Origin: Bacillota bacterium
GTDB lineage: Bacteria; Bacillota; Clostridia; Lachnospirales; Lachnospiraceae
Length of the DNA: 64,000 nt
Assembly (NCBI GenBank): GCA_023421075.1
Contig: JAEZUM010000060.1
Location: 80,660 to 144,659, forward strand
Direction of reading: 5' to 3'
This document shows, in pieces, positions 1 to 7,491 of this stretch (its first letter is position 1; every line of letters starts with the position of its first letter). The translations under genes were made by a program, and so were the position numbers. The notes under the pieces are model-generated. The model ran no database searches. It saw nothing but the letters and a program-made list of their open reading frames with translations, and was not told the origin of the DNA.

Positions 1-157
1 TTGACTTTTCCTCATTTTCCTTTCTTGTGATGTGATTCGGATTAATATTCACGAAATATGGCTTTAATTCAGAACAACATGTCAACTTTTGCGAAGTAAA
101 AAGGAGAGAAGCTTGTTATAATATAACGTATATCAAAATTATAATGGAGAGAATAAA

Positions 158-1153
158 ATGAAATCGAATTCAAACCCCAATCAACCTTTAGTTACTCATA
201 TTTTTACAGCGGATCCGTCAGCACATGTTTTTGACGGCAAAATTTATATCTATCCTTCTCATGATCTGGATCATGACGGCCCTGACAATGACAATGGAGA
301 CCAATATAGGATGGAGGATTATCACATCTTATCAATGGACGATATAGACTCACCCTGTATTGACCATGGAGAAGCACTTCATATGAAAGATGTTCCCTGG
401 GTCAGCAACCAAATGTGGGCTCCGGATGCTGCTTTTAAAAACGGTACCTACTATCTCTTCTTCCCTGCAAGGGACAAGGACGGCATCTTCCGTATCGGTG
501 TTGCGACCAGTAAAAATCCTGCCGGTCCCTTTACACCCGAACCTGATTATATTCCCGGAAGCTTTAGTATCGATCCGGCTGTTTTTCTTGATGATGATGG
601 AAAAGCATTTATTTATTATGGCGGCCTTTGGGGCGGACAATTAGAAAAATGGGCTACCGGTACCTTTGTACCCAACGCAGTAGGTCCTGCCGTAACTGCT
701 CCTGCACTGGGTCCCATGGTTGCAGAGCTGAGTGACGATCTCCTTACCTTTAAAAACGATCCTAAGATGATTACAATCCTTGATGAGAATGGCAACCCAC
801 TTACTGCCGGCGACGAGGAAAGAAGATACTTTGAAGGTCCTTGGATGCATAAGTATAACGGATATTATTATTTGTCCTATTCCACCGGAAGCACTCATTA
901 TCTTGTATATGCGATCAGTAAGAATCCACAGGGTCCTTTTACCTATCAGGGTAGAATCTTAGAGCCTGTAATCGGCTGGACAACACATCACTCCATCGTT
1001 CAATTTAAGGATAAATGGTATCTATTCTACCATGACAGCTCCTTATCCGGTGGTGTCAACCATAAACGCTGTGTAAAATTCACGGAGTTAAAGTATAACG
1101 AAGACGGTACCATTCAGACGATTAAGCCTTATGAGAATGATAACAACGCGTAG
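158..1153 (+). CDS. Glycoside hydrolase family 43 enzyme, intracellular beta-xylosidase/arabinosidase type
   Basis: 331 residues, the length of a single-domain GH43 five-bladed propeller. The three catalytic positions of the family can be placed: the base Asp19 in TADPSAHVF, the pKa-modulating Asp139 in SIDPAVF and the acid Glu226 in FEGPWMH. There is no signal peptide or lipobox, so it should act in the cytoplasm on imported xylo- or arabino-oligosaccharides. A GGAGAG ribosome site lies just before the ATG and a TATAAT at 117-122 may be the -10. It stands alone, ending in a strong terminator. Family assignment is secure; substrate is inferred. Confidence 0.88.
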   Translation: MKSNSNPNQPLVTHIFTADPSAHVFDGKIYIYPSHDLDHDGPDNDNGDQYRMEDYHILSMDDIDSPCIDHGEALHMKDVPWVSNQMWAPDAAFKNGTYYLFFPARDKDGIFRIGVATSKNPAGPFTPEPDYIPGSFSIDPAVFLDDDGKAFIYYGGLWGGQLEKWATGTFVPNAVGPAVTAPALGPMVAELSDDLLTFKNDPKMITILDENGNPLTAGDEERRYFEGPWMHKYNGYYYLSYSTGSTHYLVYAISKNPQGPFTYQGRILEPVIGWTTHHSIVQFKDKWYLFYHDSSLSGGVNHKRCVKFTELKYNEDGTIQTIKPYENDNNA

Positions 1154-1210
1154 TTGTTGATCTGATTTCGTTTCACAGTTTCGATAAAATTTCTGTATCA
1201 TTTATAAGAA

Positions 1211-1255
1211 AAGAGGGATAAGCTCCTTGATCTATCAGAGCCTATCCCTCTTTTT
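1211..1255. terminator. Bidirectional terminator between convergent genes
   Basis: AGAGGGATA and TATCCCTCT pair around a GAGC/GCTC inner stem. A T-run follows on the + strand and a TTTTCTT run on the - strand, so it can serve both the GH43 gene and the YczE-like gene. Confidence 0.8.
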
Positions 1256-1336
1256 ATCTCGCAAGATATACTAAGTATCCAAACAGAAGCAAACAAAGAA
1301 CGTCTGCTTCATCTCAACATTTTAATTATTATCCCT

Positions 1337-1978
1337 CTATTGCTTTAATAATGGTTTGGAAACCCTTATATTAAAGAACTCGATGAGGGGTCCCATAAAA
1401 AACGCAGTTATTATCGTAGCAATGCCTGCTATTTCCATGATATTTGATAAACTGCCACCCGCAAGAAGATATAATCCCACACCCAAAGCCACACAGATAA
1501 AATCCGTTCCAATTCTGCAATACTTAAACTTTGCCACATGCCATTTTTCCGATAGAATAAGGGCTATTGCATCATAGGTTGAAACTCCAAGGTCTGCCAC
1601 AAAATAAAGTGAGGATCCAAAGCACATAATCACGATTGCAACGATTAACATGAGAATTCGTGCTAACAACGTAAGATCCGGAAATACCTGCAACAGAAAA
1701 TTTAATACATATTGTGTAATATATCCGAAAAAGAACAGGTTAATCAAAGTTGCTATCCCGATGTAGTGTCGATCGATAAAGAAGCTAAAGGATAAAAGCA
1801 GAACATTGACAATAACATATAAGGTTCCAAAGGGAATTGGCAAAAGGGAATCCAATCCGCTCATCAATGATTGAAAGGGATCCACGCCAAAGGCTGCACG
1901 TTTAAACAACCCGACACTGATTCCGCAAATCAATACACCACCGAAGGTCATAAGAAGTCTTTTTTGTTTTATACTCAA
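1337..1978 (-). CDS. YczE/YitT-type integral membrane protein
   Basis: 213 residues with five or six hydrophobic segments. The early motif AAFGVDPFQSLMSGL and the later DLGVSTYDAIALIL are typical of YczE-like membrane proteins, an uncharacterised family sometimes linked to small-molecule export. It is divergent from the AraC gene at 2171 and shares a roughly 190-base intergenic region with it, so the AraC protein may control it. No specific substrate can be read from the sequence. Confidence 0.7.
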   Translation of the reverse strand: MSIKQKRLLMTFGGVLICGISVGLFKRAAFGVDPFQSLMSGLDSLLPIPFGTLYVIVNVLLLSFSFFIDRHYIGIATLINLFFFGYITQYVLNFLLQVFPDLTLLARILMLIVAIVIMCFGSSLYFVADLGVSTYDAIALILSEKWHVAKFKYCRIGTDFICVALGVGLYLLAGGSLSNIMEIAGIATIITAFFMGPLIEFFNIRVSKPLLKQ

Positions 1979-2011
1979 AATATCACATTCCTTTCTTTAT
2001 AAATAAAATCA

Positions 2012-2039
2012 TTGACATCAAAAACAGATCCTCTATAAT
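2012..2039 (+). promoter_or_regulatory. Sigma-A promoter for the AraC gene
   Basis: TTGACA at 2012-2017 and TATAAT at 2034-2039 with a 16-base spacer: both hexamers are perfect. It points to the AraC gene and implies a leader of about 125 bases. Confidence 0.75.
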
Positions 2040-2170
2040 TATAGTAATAAAAATTGGCATAAGTACATCAATATACTGTCATTATTTATAACAATAGTGC
2101 CAATAGCAGAATTCTTTTGTTATATTATGAGTTGGAGCAACCGGCACAATGAATGCACTTGGGGGGAATT

Positions 2171-3061
2171 ATGAAGATCAATACAAATGAACAGCTTGAA
2201 GAGCAACGCAGTCATGGACGAGAAGGTTTTCCTTTTGCAATTTATACCGAGGATTATCAGAATTACCAGGATCATACCATCAGTATCCATTGGCATGAGG
2301 AATTGGAATTTAATCTTGTCATCACAGGGGAAATCGAAGCACACATTGATGGAAACCGTTATCTTCTGAAGGCCGGCGATGGCATCTTTATCAACGCCAA
2401 TGCATTACATACAACCCGTTCCCTCTCCCCGAAAGATACGGTGCAGCAATACTCCATCCTTTTTTTGCCGGAATTCCTAGCCGCTGCAAACACCAGTATA
2501 TTCAGGGAAAGTATTGCACCAATTCTGATGCACCGTCAGCTCACTGCCTTCCCTCTTGATCAAGCAAATCAGGATCATGCCGCTATCCTGAATATCCTTT
2601 TTGAAACCGCCTGCCTGGAACGTAAAAGAGACCGAATTACCGATATGGAGCTTCACATAAAAATGTGCATGCTGTGGATATTATTGAATCGGTTATTATC
2701 CATAACCTATGATGCGAAGTCCGGCCAATCAAATACGATTCATCAGGAGCGCACAAAAAAAATGCTCTCCTATATTCAATTGCATTATAATGAAAAGATT
2801 GATGTTAATGATATTGCAGCTTCGGCCGGTATCAGCCGCAGTGAGTGTTTTCGTTGTTTTCGGAACCAGGTTAGAAAAAAACCCATTGAATATCTTACAG
2901 AATACCGCCTTGGTCAGGCTGCAAAAGAATTAGTCATGACCTCAAAAACCATTTGTGAAATTGCACTGGATTGTGGCTTTGATCATCAGAGCTACTTTGG
3001 AAAACAGTTTAAGGCAATGTATCAAGTAACACCTGCTGCTTATCGAAAAAACAGCAGTTAA
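2171..3061 (+). CDS. AraC-family regulator with N-terminal cupin
   Basis: The start is set at 2171 rather than the upstream in-frame ATG at 2153, because the strong TTGGGGGG ribosome site lies between the two; this gives 296 residues. The N-terminal half has a cupin-like sensor (HWHEELEFNLVITGE, then GDGIFINANALHT). The C-terminal hundred residues carry two HTH motifs ending in the AraC signature CGFDHQSYFGKQFKAMYQVTPAAYR. Sugar-responsive regulators of this layout usually control neighbouring transport or glycosidase genes; here the YczE-like gene and the upstream GH43 are candidates (inference). Confidence 0.87.
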   Translation: MKINTNEQLEEQRSHGREGFPFAIYTEDYQNYQDHTISIHWHEELEFNLVITGEIEAHIDGNRYLLKAGDGIFINANALHTTRSLSPKDTVQQYSILFLPEFLAAANTSIFRESIAPILMHRQLTAFPLDQANQDHAAILNILFETACLERKRDRITDMELHIKMCMLWILLNRLLSITYDAKSGQSNTIHQERTKKMLSYIQLHYNEKIDVNDIAASAGISRSECFRCFRNQVRKKPIEYLTEYRLGQAAKELVMTSKTICEIALDCGFDHQSYFGKQFKAMYQVTPAAYRKNSS

Positions 3062-3077
3062 ATCATGCTATAGAATC

Positions 3078-3118
3078 AAAAACGCCTTTGCTGATTAGTT
3101 ATACTAATTCGTAAAGGC
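3078..3118 (-). terminator. Terminator of the small acidic gene
   Basis: GCCTTT...AAAGGC encloses GATTAGT/ACTAAT. The T-run (TTTTT) is present only when read on the - strand, just past the stop of the 46-codon ORF. Confidence 0.65.
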
Positions 3119-3125
3119 TTACTTG

Positions 3126-3266
3126 CTAGAATGTATTTCCCCATTCCTCGTCTTCATCTTCGTAATAATCTTCCATGTCTTCGTCATCCACATTTATATA
3201 GTTTGGATCAAACAATACTCGAACCATATCCATTTCTAAATCCAGCAACTCCTTAACATTATACAT
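3126..3266 (-). CDS. Small highly acidic protein, 46 residues, unrecognised
   Basis: Start ATG at 3266, preceded by AAGGAG ten bases upstream, stop TAG at 3126, followed by a terminator on the same strand. The first half looks amphipathic (MYNVKELLDLEMDMVRVLF); the second half is almost all Asp, Glu and Tyr (DDEDMEDYYEDEDEEW) and ends WGNTF. There are no Cys residues, membrane segments or known motifs. The paired ribosome site and terminator make a real gene likely. Function unknown; acidic tails of this kind can bind basic proteins or cations, but nothing here proves that. Confidence 0.6.
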   Translation of the reverse strand: MYNVKELLDLEMDMVRVLFDPNYINVDDEDMEDYYEDEDEEWGNTF

Positions 3267-3293
3267 TTTCTGTCCACTCCTTAAAGTTGTTTA

Positions 3294-3316
3294 GATCCGG
3301 TACATCATACTGGATC
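3294..3316. promoter_or_regulatory. Operator-like dyad upstream of the small acidic gene
   Basis: GATCCgGTA and TACtGGATC form 9-base arms with one mismatch around CATCA, 28 bases upstream of the start codon of the acidic gene. It may be a repressor site or a 5' leader hairpin. Confidence 0.35.
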
Positions 3317-3440
3317 AATTTGTTTTCTATCATTACATGTTTACTATAACAAATAAATGTATAATCTATTACCATTGAAAGGTTAAAATATTGTAAAGCA
3401 TTTTTCATATAAATAAAAAGTACCAATATAGGAAATATTG

Positions 3441-3449
3441 TGATATACT
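3441..3449 (+). promoter_or_regulatory. Extended -10 promoter of the deacetylase operon
   Basis: TGATATACT, an extended -10 (TG-N-TATACT), lies 52 bases before the deacetylase start. No good -35 is visible, as is usual for extended -10 promoters. Confidence 0.45.
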
Positions 3450-3501
3450 GTATAACTGGTTTTAGTCACTGAATAAATAAAACCGGATTGGAGGATTAAT
3501 C

Positions 3502-4248
3502 ATGTCATTTACAACCCTAATGTACCACGAAATCCGGGAACTTAGTATGCTTCATCCCGAACAGTCCTCTCCTATCAAAGTACAGCAGGATTACAAAGAC
3601 AATCTGCCCTCACCGCTTTTTGTCACCTTAGAAAATTTTGAGGAACAGATGGCTTATCTGTATGACAATCACTATCAAACGCTATCCCTAGCAGAAATAA
3701 TTAATTATTACACTAAGGGAATCGAGTTACCGGAGAAATCCGTATTACTGACTTTTGACGACTGCTATCAGTCTATTGCACGTTATGCCTATCCGATCTT
3801 AAAGAAGTATCAATTTCGAGCCACGGCCTTTGTCGTTACCGGTTGGCTGAATATAATGCCGGAGGATTTTGATGCTGACCGATCGGTATGCCTTACGAAG
3901 GAAGATCTGAGTAAGATGGCGGATGTCTTTGAATATGCAAACCACACCGACTGTTTTCATACGAGAACCGGTATAACTACCGGTATCATGATGGAGGTCA
4001 GTGATCAGGAGCTATCTGAGGATCTGGACCGATGCAACGCAAATCCACTCATCCAATGGAAGGATGTATTTGCTTATCCCTTTGGTCTCTATAATGATCG
4101 AAACGTACAATTACTACGGACGAAAGGTTTCCAACTGGCCTTTACCAGTGAGAATGGTAGGAATGAGAAGGATACTGATCCGCTTTTGTTAAAACGGAAT
4201 GCCGTTCCTTATTTCATGACAACGGATCATTTTAGAACACTGCTATAA
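3502..4248 (+). CDS. Polysaccharide deacetylase (NodB-type), cytoplasmic form
   Basis: 248 residues with a GGAGG ribosome site. The NodB metal-binding Asp pair is in LLTFDDCYQS, and the later histidine region reads ANHTDCFHT, where canonical enzymes have HSxxH: the first His (NHTD) and second His (CFHT) are kept but the spacing motif is altered. The C-terminal FAYPFGLYND matches the family's fourth motif. Signal peptide and membrane anchor are absent, unlike peptidoglycan deacetylases. It is cotranscribed with the ABC binding lipoprotein 44 bases downstream. The substrate could be an N-acetylated sugar chain or a small amide; not determinable here. Confidence 0.8.
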   Translation: MSFTTLMYHEIRELSMLHPEQSSPIKVQQDYKDNLPSPLFVTLENFEEQMAYLYDNHYQTLSLAEIINYYTKGIELPEKSVLLTFDDCYQSIARYAYPILKKYQFRATAFVVTGWLNIMPEDFDADRSVCLTKEDLSKMADVFEYANHTDCFHTRTGITTGIMMEVSDQELSEDLDRCNANPLIQWKDVFAYPFGLYNDRNVQLLRTKGFQLAFTSENGRNEKDTDPLLLKRNAVPYFMTTDHFRTLL

Positions 4249-4292
4249 CACTGACATCAGCTGATGCTACTCAAGAAAAGGAGAATATGTAA

Positions 4293-5309
4293 ATGAAAAA
4301 AGTACTAAGAATTACACTATTATTAATTATAACCCTTGCACTCACTGCATGTGCAAAGGAGGGTAAGGAAACTGTAACACCAACCCAGGTTCCCACCCAA
4401 GCTCCTACCCAGGCTCCTGCCCTGACCCCTACCGAAGCGGTAACCAAGGATTCGGTTCCTTCCAAAGAAGAGATTACAATCGGAATATTGCCGGCTGAAT
4501 CTGCAATACCCATCATTCTTGCCAAAGAAAAGGGCTTCTTTGAGGAAGCCAAGGTCAATGTAACCATACAGGCCTTCGCTTCTCCCAATGACCGTAATGT
4601 AGCTGTTCAGGCGAAAGAACTGGATGCTGTTATCGGCGATGTGATGACCTGTGCCGCTTTCGTGGACAAAGGGATTGCGCTCAAGATTACCTCAGATATT
4701 AGTGAGGATTTTAAGATATTATCCTCCCCTGATTCCGGTATTACCAAGATGGAGGAATTAAGTGGAAAGAAGATTTCTCTGGTACCCAATTTCATTCTGG
4801 AATATATTATGGATCAATTTGCCACAGAATACGGCTTCGATTATGAAATTGTTGAAATTCCTTCCTTCTCGGGTAGAGCGGAAGCCTTAATGTCCAATCA
4901 AATCGACGGAGTATTATTTACAGAGCCTCAGGCAGGAATGTTAGTTGCGCAAGGCGCACATCTTCTGGGAAGTTCTAAGGAGGCCGGGATCAAAGGTGGT
5001 ACCCTTCAATTCACAGAAGATATGGTGACGAATTATGCCGGTGATATCAAAGCCTTCTATGAGGCTTACAATAAAGCTGTGGATTACATGAATACCACTG
5101 ATGTGTCCGAGTACGGCAGTATCCTGACAAATTACCAGTTTCCCGAAGCAATCAGCAATTACCTATCCGGAATGATCGGACAGTTCCAATATGCTGCTCC
5201 GATTAATCAGGATCAGTTTGAGAGGATCATTGCTTGGACTCAGAATAAAGGACTGATCAGTAAGAGTTATACCTATGAGGAGCTGACAGACTTCTCCTTT
5301 ATTCAATAA
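4293..5309 (+). CDS. ABC transporter substrate-binding lipoprotein, NMT1/SsuA/ThiY-like
   Basis: 338 residues. The signal peptide ends in the lipobox LALTAC with the lipidated Cys at about residue 20, followed by a Pro/Thr linker of repeated PTQAP units. The mature part (ITIGILPAESAIPIILAKEKGFFEEAKVNV) is the NMT1/SsuA-type fold used for sulfonates, nitrate and thiamine precursors. It should work with the permease and ATPase at 5479-7008, but these sit on the opposite strand in a convergent layout. No riboswitch lies before it, so there is no support for thiamine control. Confidence 0.85.
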   Translation: MKKVLRITLLLIITLALTACAKEGKETVTPTQVPTQAPTQAPALTPTEAVTKDSVPSKEEITIGILPAESAIPIILAKEKGFFEEAKVNVTIQAFASPNDRNVAVQAKELDAVIGDVMTCAAFVDKGIALKITSDISEDFKILSSPDSGITKMEELSGKKISLVPNFILEYIMDQFATEYGFDYEIVEIPSFSGRAEALMSNQIDGVLFTEPQAGMLVAQGAHLLGSSKEAGIKGGTLQFTEDMVTNYAGDIKAFYEAYNKAVDYMNTTDVSEYGSILTNYQFPEAISNYLSGMIGQFQYAAPINQDQFERIIAWTQNKGLISKSYTYEELTDFSFIQ

Positions 5310-5395
5310 GAATCCAAACAACAAAAGTTTTCTGAGAATGAATCGTCCTATTCAAAAAGTCAGCTTAACAAACTTTTTATGAATCAGGCGTAAAG

Positions 5396-5443
5396 AAAGA
5401 TGGATTAGCTCCCAAACATTGAGGGATATGATCCATCTTTTTT
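5396..5443. terminator. Terminator between lipoprotein and permease genes
   Basis: AAAGATGGAT and ATCCATCTTT with an inner GCTCCC/GAGGGA stem, followed by a six-T run on the + strand. The - strand continuation is also T-rich, so it may be bidirectional. Confidence 0.75.
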
Positions 5444-5478
5444 ACTCCAGTATTATGCGGTACTCGGTTTATTTATCT

Positions 5479-6237
5479 TCAAGAAATCCTTCTTGCTTCT
5501 GCCCATGGAACACAGGTGGTTTCAAGCTTATCTAATAACAAAAATAAAATAATTCCAAGAAAGCCTAACGCTAAGATACCCCCGAACATTTCCACATAGT
5601 TCATCTTCGTCCAGGCACTGAGGATGTAATATCCAATCCCGTATTTTGTGGCATAATTTTCAGCAAAGAACAGAGAAGCCAGGGAGATACCGATACTAAT
5701 TCTAAGGCCCGAAAAAATCTGCGGCAGAATTGCCGGCAGGATAAGATACCGATATTTTTGTCCTTTTGTGACACAGAAGCTATCCATTACCTTGAAATAA
5801 AAAGGCGATATCTGCTCTACTCCATCACGGATGGATAATATAATCTGAAATACGATGATCCAAATAATCAGGATAATCTTAGAGGTATTCCCAAGTCCGA
5901 ATAACAGCATAAAAACAGGAAGAAATGCCACCTTCGGAATCGGATATATGAAATAAAGCAGTGGGGAAAACAATCTTTTGCATATTCTATTTACTCCTAA
6001 CAGTACACCCGTAGGAATCCCAAGAATCAGAGATATCGTGATTGCGGTTAATACTCTTAGCAGGCTCGCCAGGCAATGCCATAGCAGCTTATCCGGAACT
6101 GTCAACATATATTGGATCGTTTCGATTGGAGCCGGTATCGTATGAGTGTCTAATAACAGATATAGAAGCTCCCACAGGACCAGAAAGCTGATGAAGCCGG
6201 TCAACAATAGCATCGTTATGCTTTTTATCTTTTTCAT
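5479..6237 (-). CDS. ABC transporter permease, SsuC/TauC/ThiX family
   Basis: 252 residues with about six membrane helices. The cytoplasmic coupling loop (VTKGQKYRYLILPAILPQIFSGLRI) matches the BPD_transp_1 EAA motif of nitrate/sulfonate/thiamine-precursor importers. It is downstream of its ATPase with a 36-base gap, and the binding lipoprotein is at 4293 on the other strand. A complete three-part importer is therefore present, expressed from at least two promoters. Confidence 0.88.
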   Translation of the reverse strand: MKKIKSITMLLLTGFISFLVLWELLYLLLDTHTIPAPIETIQYMLTVPDKLLWHCLASLLRVLTAITISLILGIPTGVLLGVNRICKRLFSPLLYFIYPIPKVAFLPVFMLLFGLGNTSKIILIIWIIVFQIILSIRDGVEQISPFYFKVMDSFCVTKGQKYRYLILPAILPQIFSGLRISIGISLASLFFAENYATKYGIGYYILSAWTKMNYVEMFGGILALGFLGIILFLLLDKLETTCVPWAEARRIS

Positions 6238-6273
6238 AGTATACTTCCTTTAAGATGCAGATTAAAATACAAT

Positions 6274-7008
6274 TTATCCTTCGATTCTAAGCTTTTGCCT
6301 CAGCTTGATGCATTCCTCATAAAATCCGAGCTGTTCTCTGGGCTTCTCTATTCTATAATACGGATTATTCCATTGAACCACCGTGTTATCTTCCGCGATC
6401 ATAAGGATATATTGCCCGAGCAGCATTGCTTCTTCGATATCATGTGTAACAAATAATAATGTGGATTTTCTTCTTTGCTGTTCTCTCAGAATCAAGCCTT
6501 GCAGTTCTTCCTTCGTCATTGCATCAAGTGCAGAGGTAGGTTCATCCATCAATAACAGCTCCGGTTCACTGATTAAGGTTCTCGCCAAAGCCACTCGTTG
6601 ACGTTCTCCGCCACTCAGCTCCTTTGGATATTTATCCATGTACTCTTCCAATCGCATATGCGTTAGCATCTTGATAACCGCTTCCTGTACACCCTGCTTT
6701 CTTCCCAATAATTTTAACGGCATTGCGACAGCTTCTTCTACGGTCTGCCATGGAAAAAGCCCAAGCTCCTGGAAGAGAAACGAAGTCTCTCGTCTCGGAC
6801 CGGTTATGACAGCTCCATTCATCATTATCGTTCCACTGTCGGGCTTAAGAAAACCTGCAACCAGATTGAGCAGGGTACTCTTACCCGAGCCTGATTTACC
6901 GATGAGTGCATAGGCGCTCTCTTTCTCCAGAGACAAATGAATATCTTTTAATACTTCCTGTAGTCCGTAGGAGTATGATACATGATCGATATGAATAAAA
7001 TCCTTCAA
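6274..7008 (-). CDS. ABC transporter ATPase, SsuB/TauB type
   Basis: 244 residues. Walker A is GKSGSGKST, the Q-loop is in FLFQELGLFPW, the signature is LSGGERQR, Walker B is LLLMDEP and the H-loop is VTHDIEEA. It powers the permease encoded immediately downstream. It starts 15 bases after the MORN-repeat gene, so all three are likely one transcript. Confidence 0.92.
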   Translation of the reverse strand: MKDFIHIDHVSYSYGLQEVLKDIHLSLEKESAYALIGKSGSGKSTLLNLVAGFLKPDSGTIMMNGAVITGPRRETSFLFQELGLFPWQTVEEAVAMPLKLLGRKQGVQEAVIKMLTHMRLEEYMDKYPKELSGGERQRVALARTLISEPELLLMDEPTSALDAMTKEELQGLILREQQRRKSTLLFVTHDIEEAMLLGQYILMIAEDNTVVQWNNPYYRIEKPREQLGFYEECIKLRQKLRIEG

Positions 7009-7023
7009 GTGATTATAAGCCTC

Positions 7024-7329
7024 CTATACTTGCTTCTCGTTTGCATTTTCTTTACTTGCTCTATTGGTAGCTTTATGCATCTTCCCTTCCGCATCATAGG
7101 TAACCCATTCCCCGATGGGGTCCCCCTTATCAAAATACCCCGAGCGTTTTATCGTACCATTGGGACGATACCACTCCCAATAACCATCCGGTTTATCATC
7201 CACCATCTTTCCTTTTGACCACATAGTCTTACCATTTGCATGATATTTGATGGTATAGCCGTCAACCACTTCGAGCTTTTTCTCCTTCACCCCATTTGGG
7301 TGTATTAAATCGCACTTATCATTGTCCAT
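7024..7329 (-). CDS. MORN-repeat protein of the YwqK type
   Basis: 101 residues containing about three MORN-like units: GYTIKYHANGKTMWSKGKM, GYWEWYRPNGTIKRSGYF and GEWVTYDAEGKMHKA. Such beta-hairpin repeat proteins (YwqK-like) are often partners or antitoxins, but no toxin is beside this one. It is the first gene of the ATPase-permease transcript. Function in that context is unknown. Confidence 0.7.
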   Translation of the reverse strand: MDNDKCDLIHPNGVKEKKLEVVDGYTIKYHANGKTMWSKGKMVDDKPDGYWEWYRPNGTIKRSGYFDKGDPIGEWVTYDAEGKMHKATNRASKENANEKQV

Positions 7330-7403
7330 CTGTTGGAACCCTCCTTATCGTTGCAACAATGCTCCGTTATATGCTGCAAGCACCCTCCTACTACCCGGTT
7401 ACC

Positions 7404-7420
7404 CTGTGATAACATCACAG
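7404..7420. promoter_or_regulatory. Perfect 17-base palindrome, operator-like
   Basis: CTGTGAT-aac-ATCACAG, 75 bases upstream of the MORN gene start and 72 bases after the GH43 stop. The TGTGA/TCACA halves resemble a CRP/FNR-family site, though the 3-base spacer is shorter than the usual one. It may control the ABC unit. Confidence 0.4.
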
Positions 7421-7491
7421 TAATATCGTTTGGCTGCTGTAATAATCAGAACTCAATTCGGTACCTGCATAGGCAGAAAGCCGGTGATCAT

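Noticed and set aside
4249..4292. Thiamine riboswitch before the NMT1-like lipoprotein
   Set aside because: Only 44 bases lie between the genes; no THI-box elements are present.
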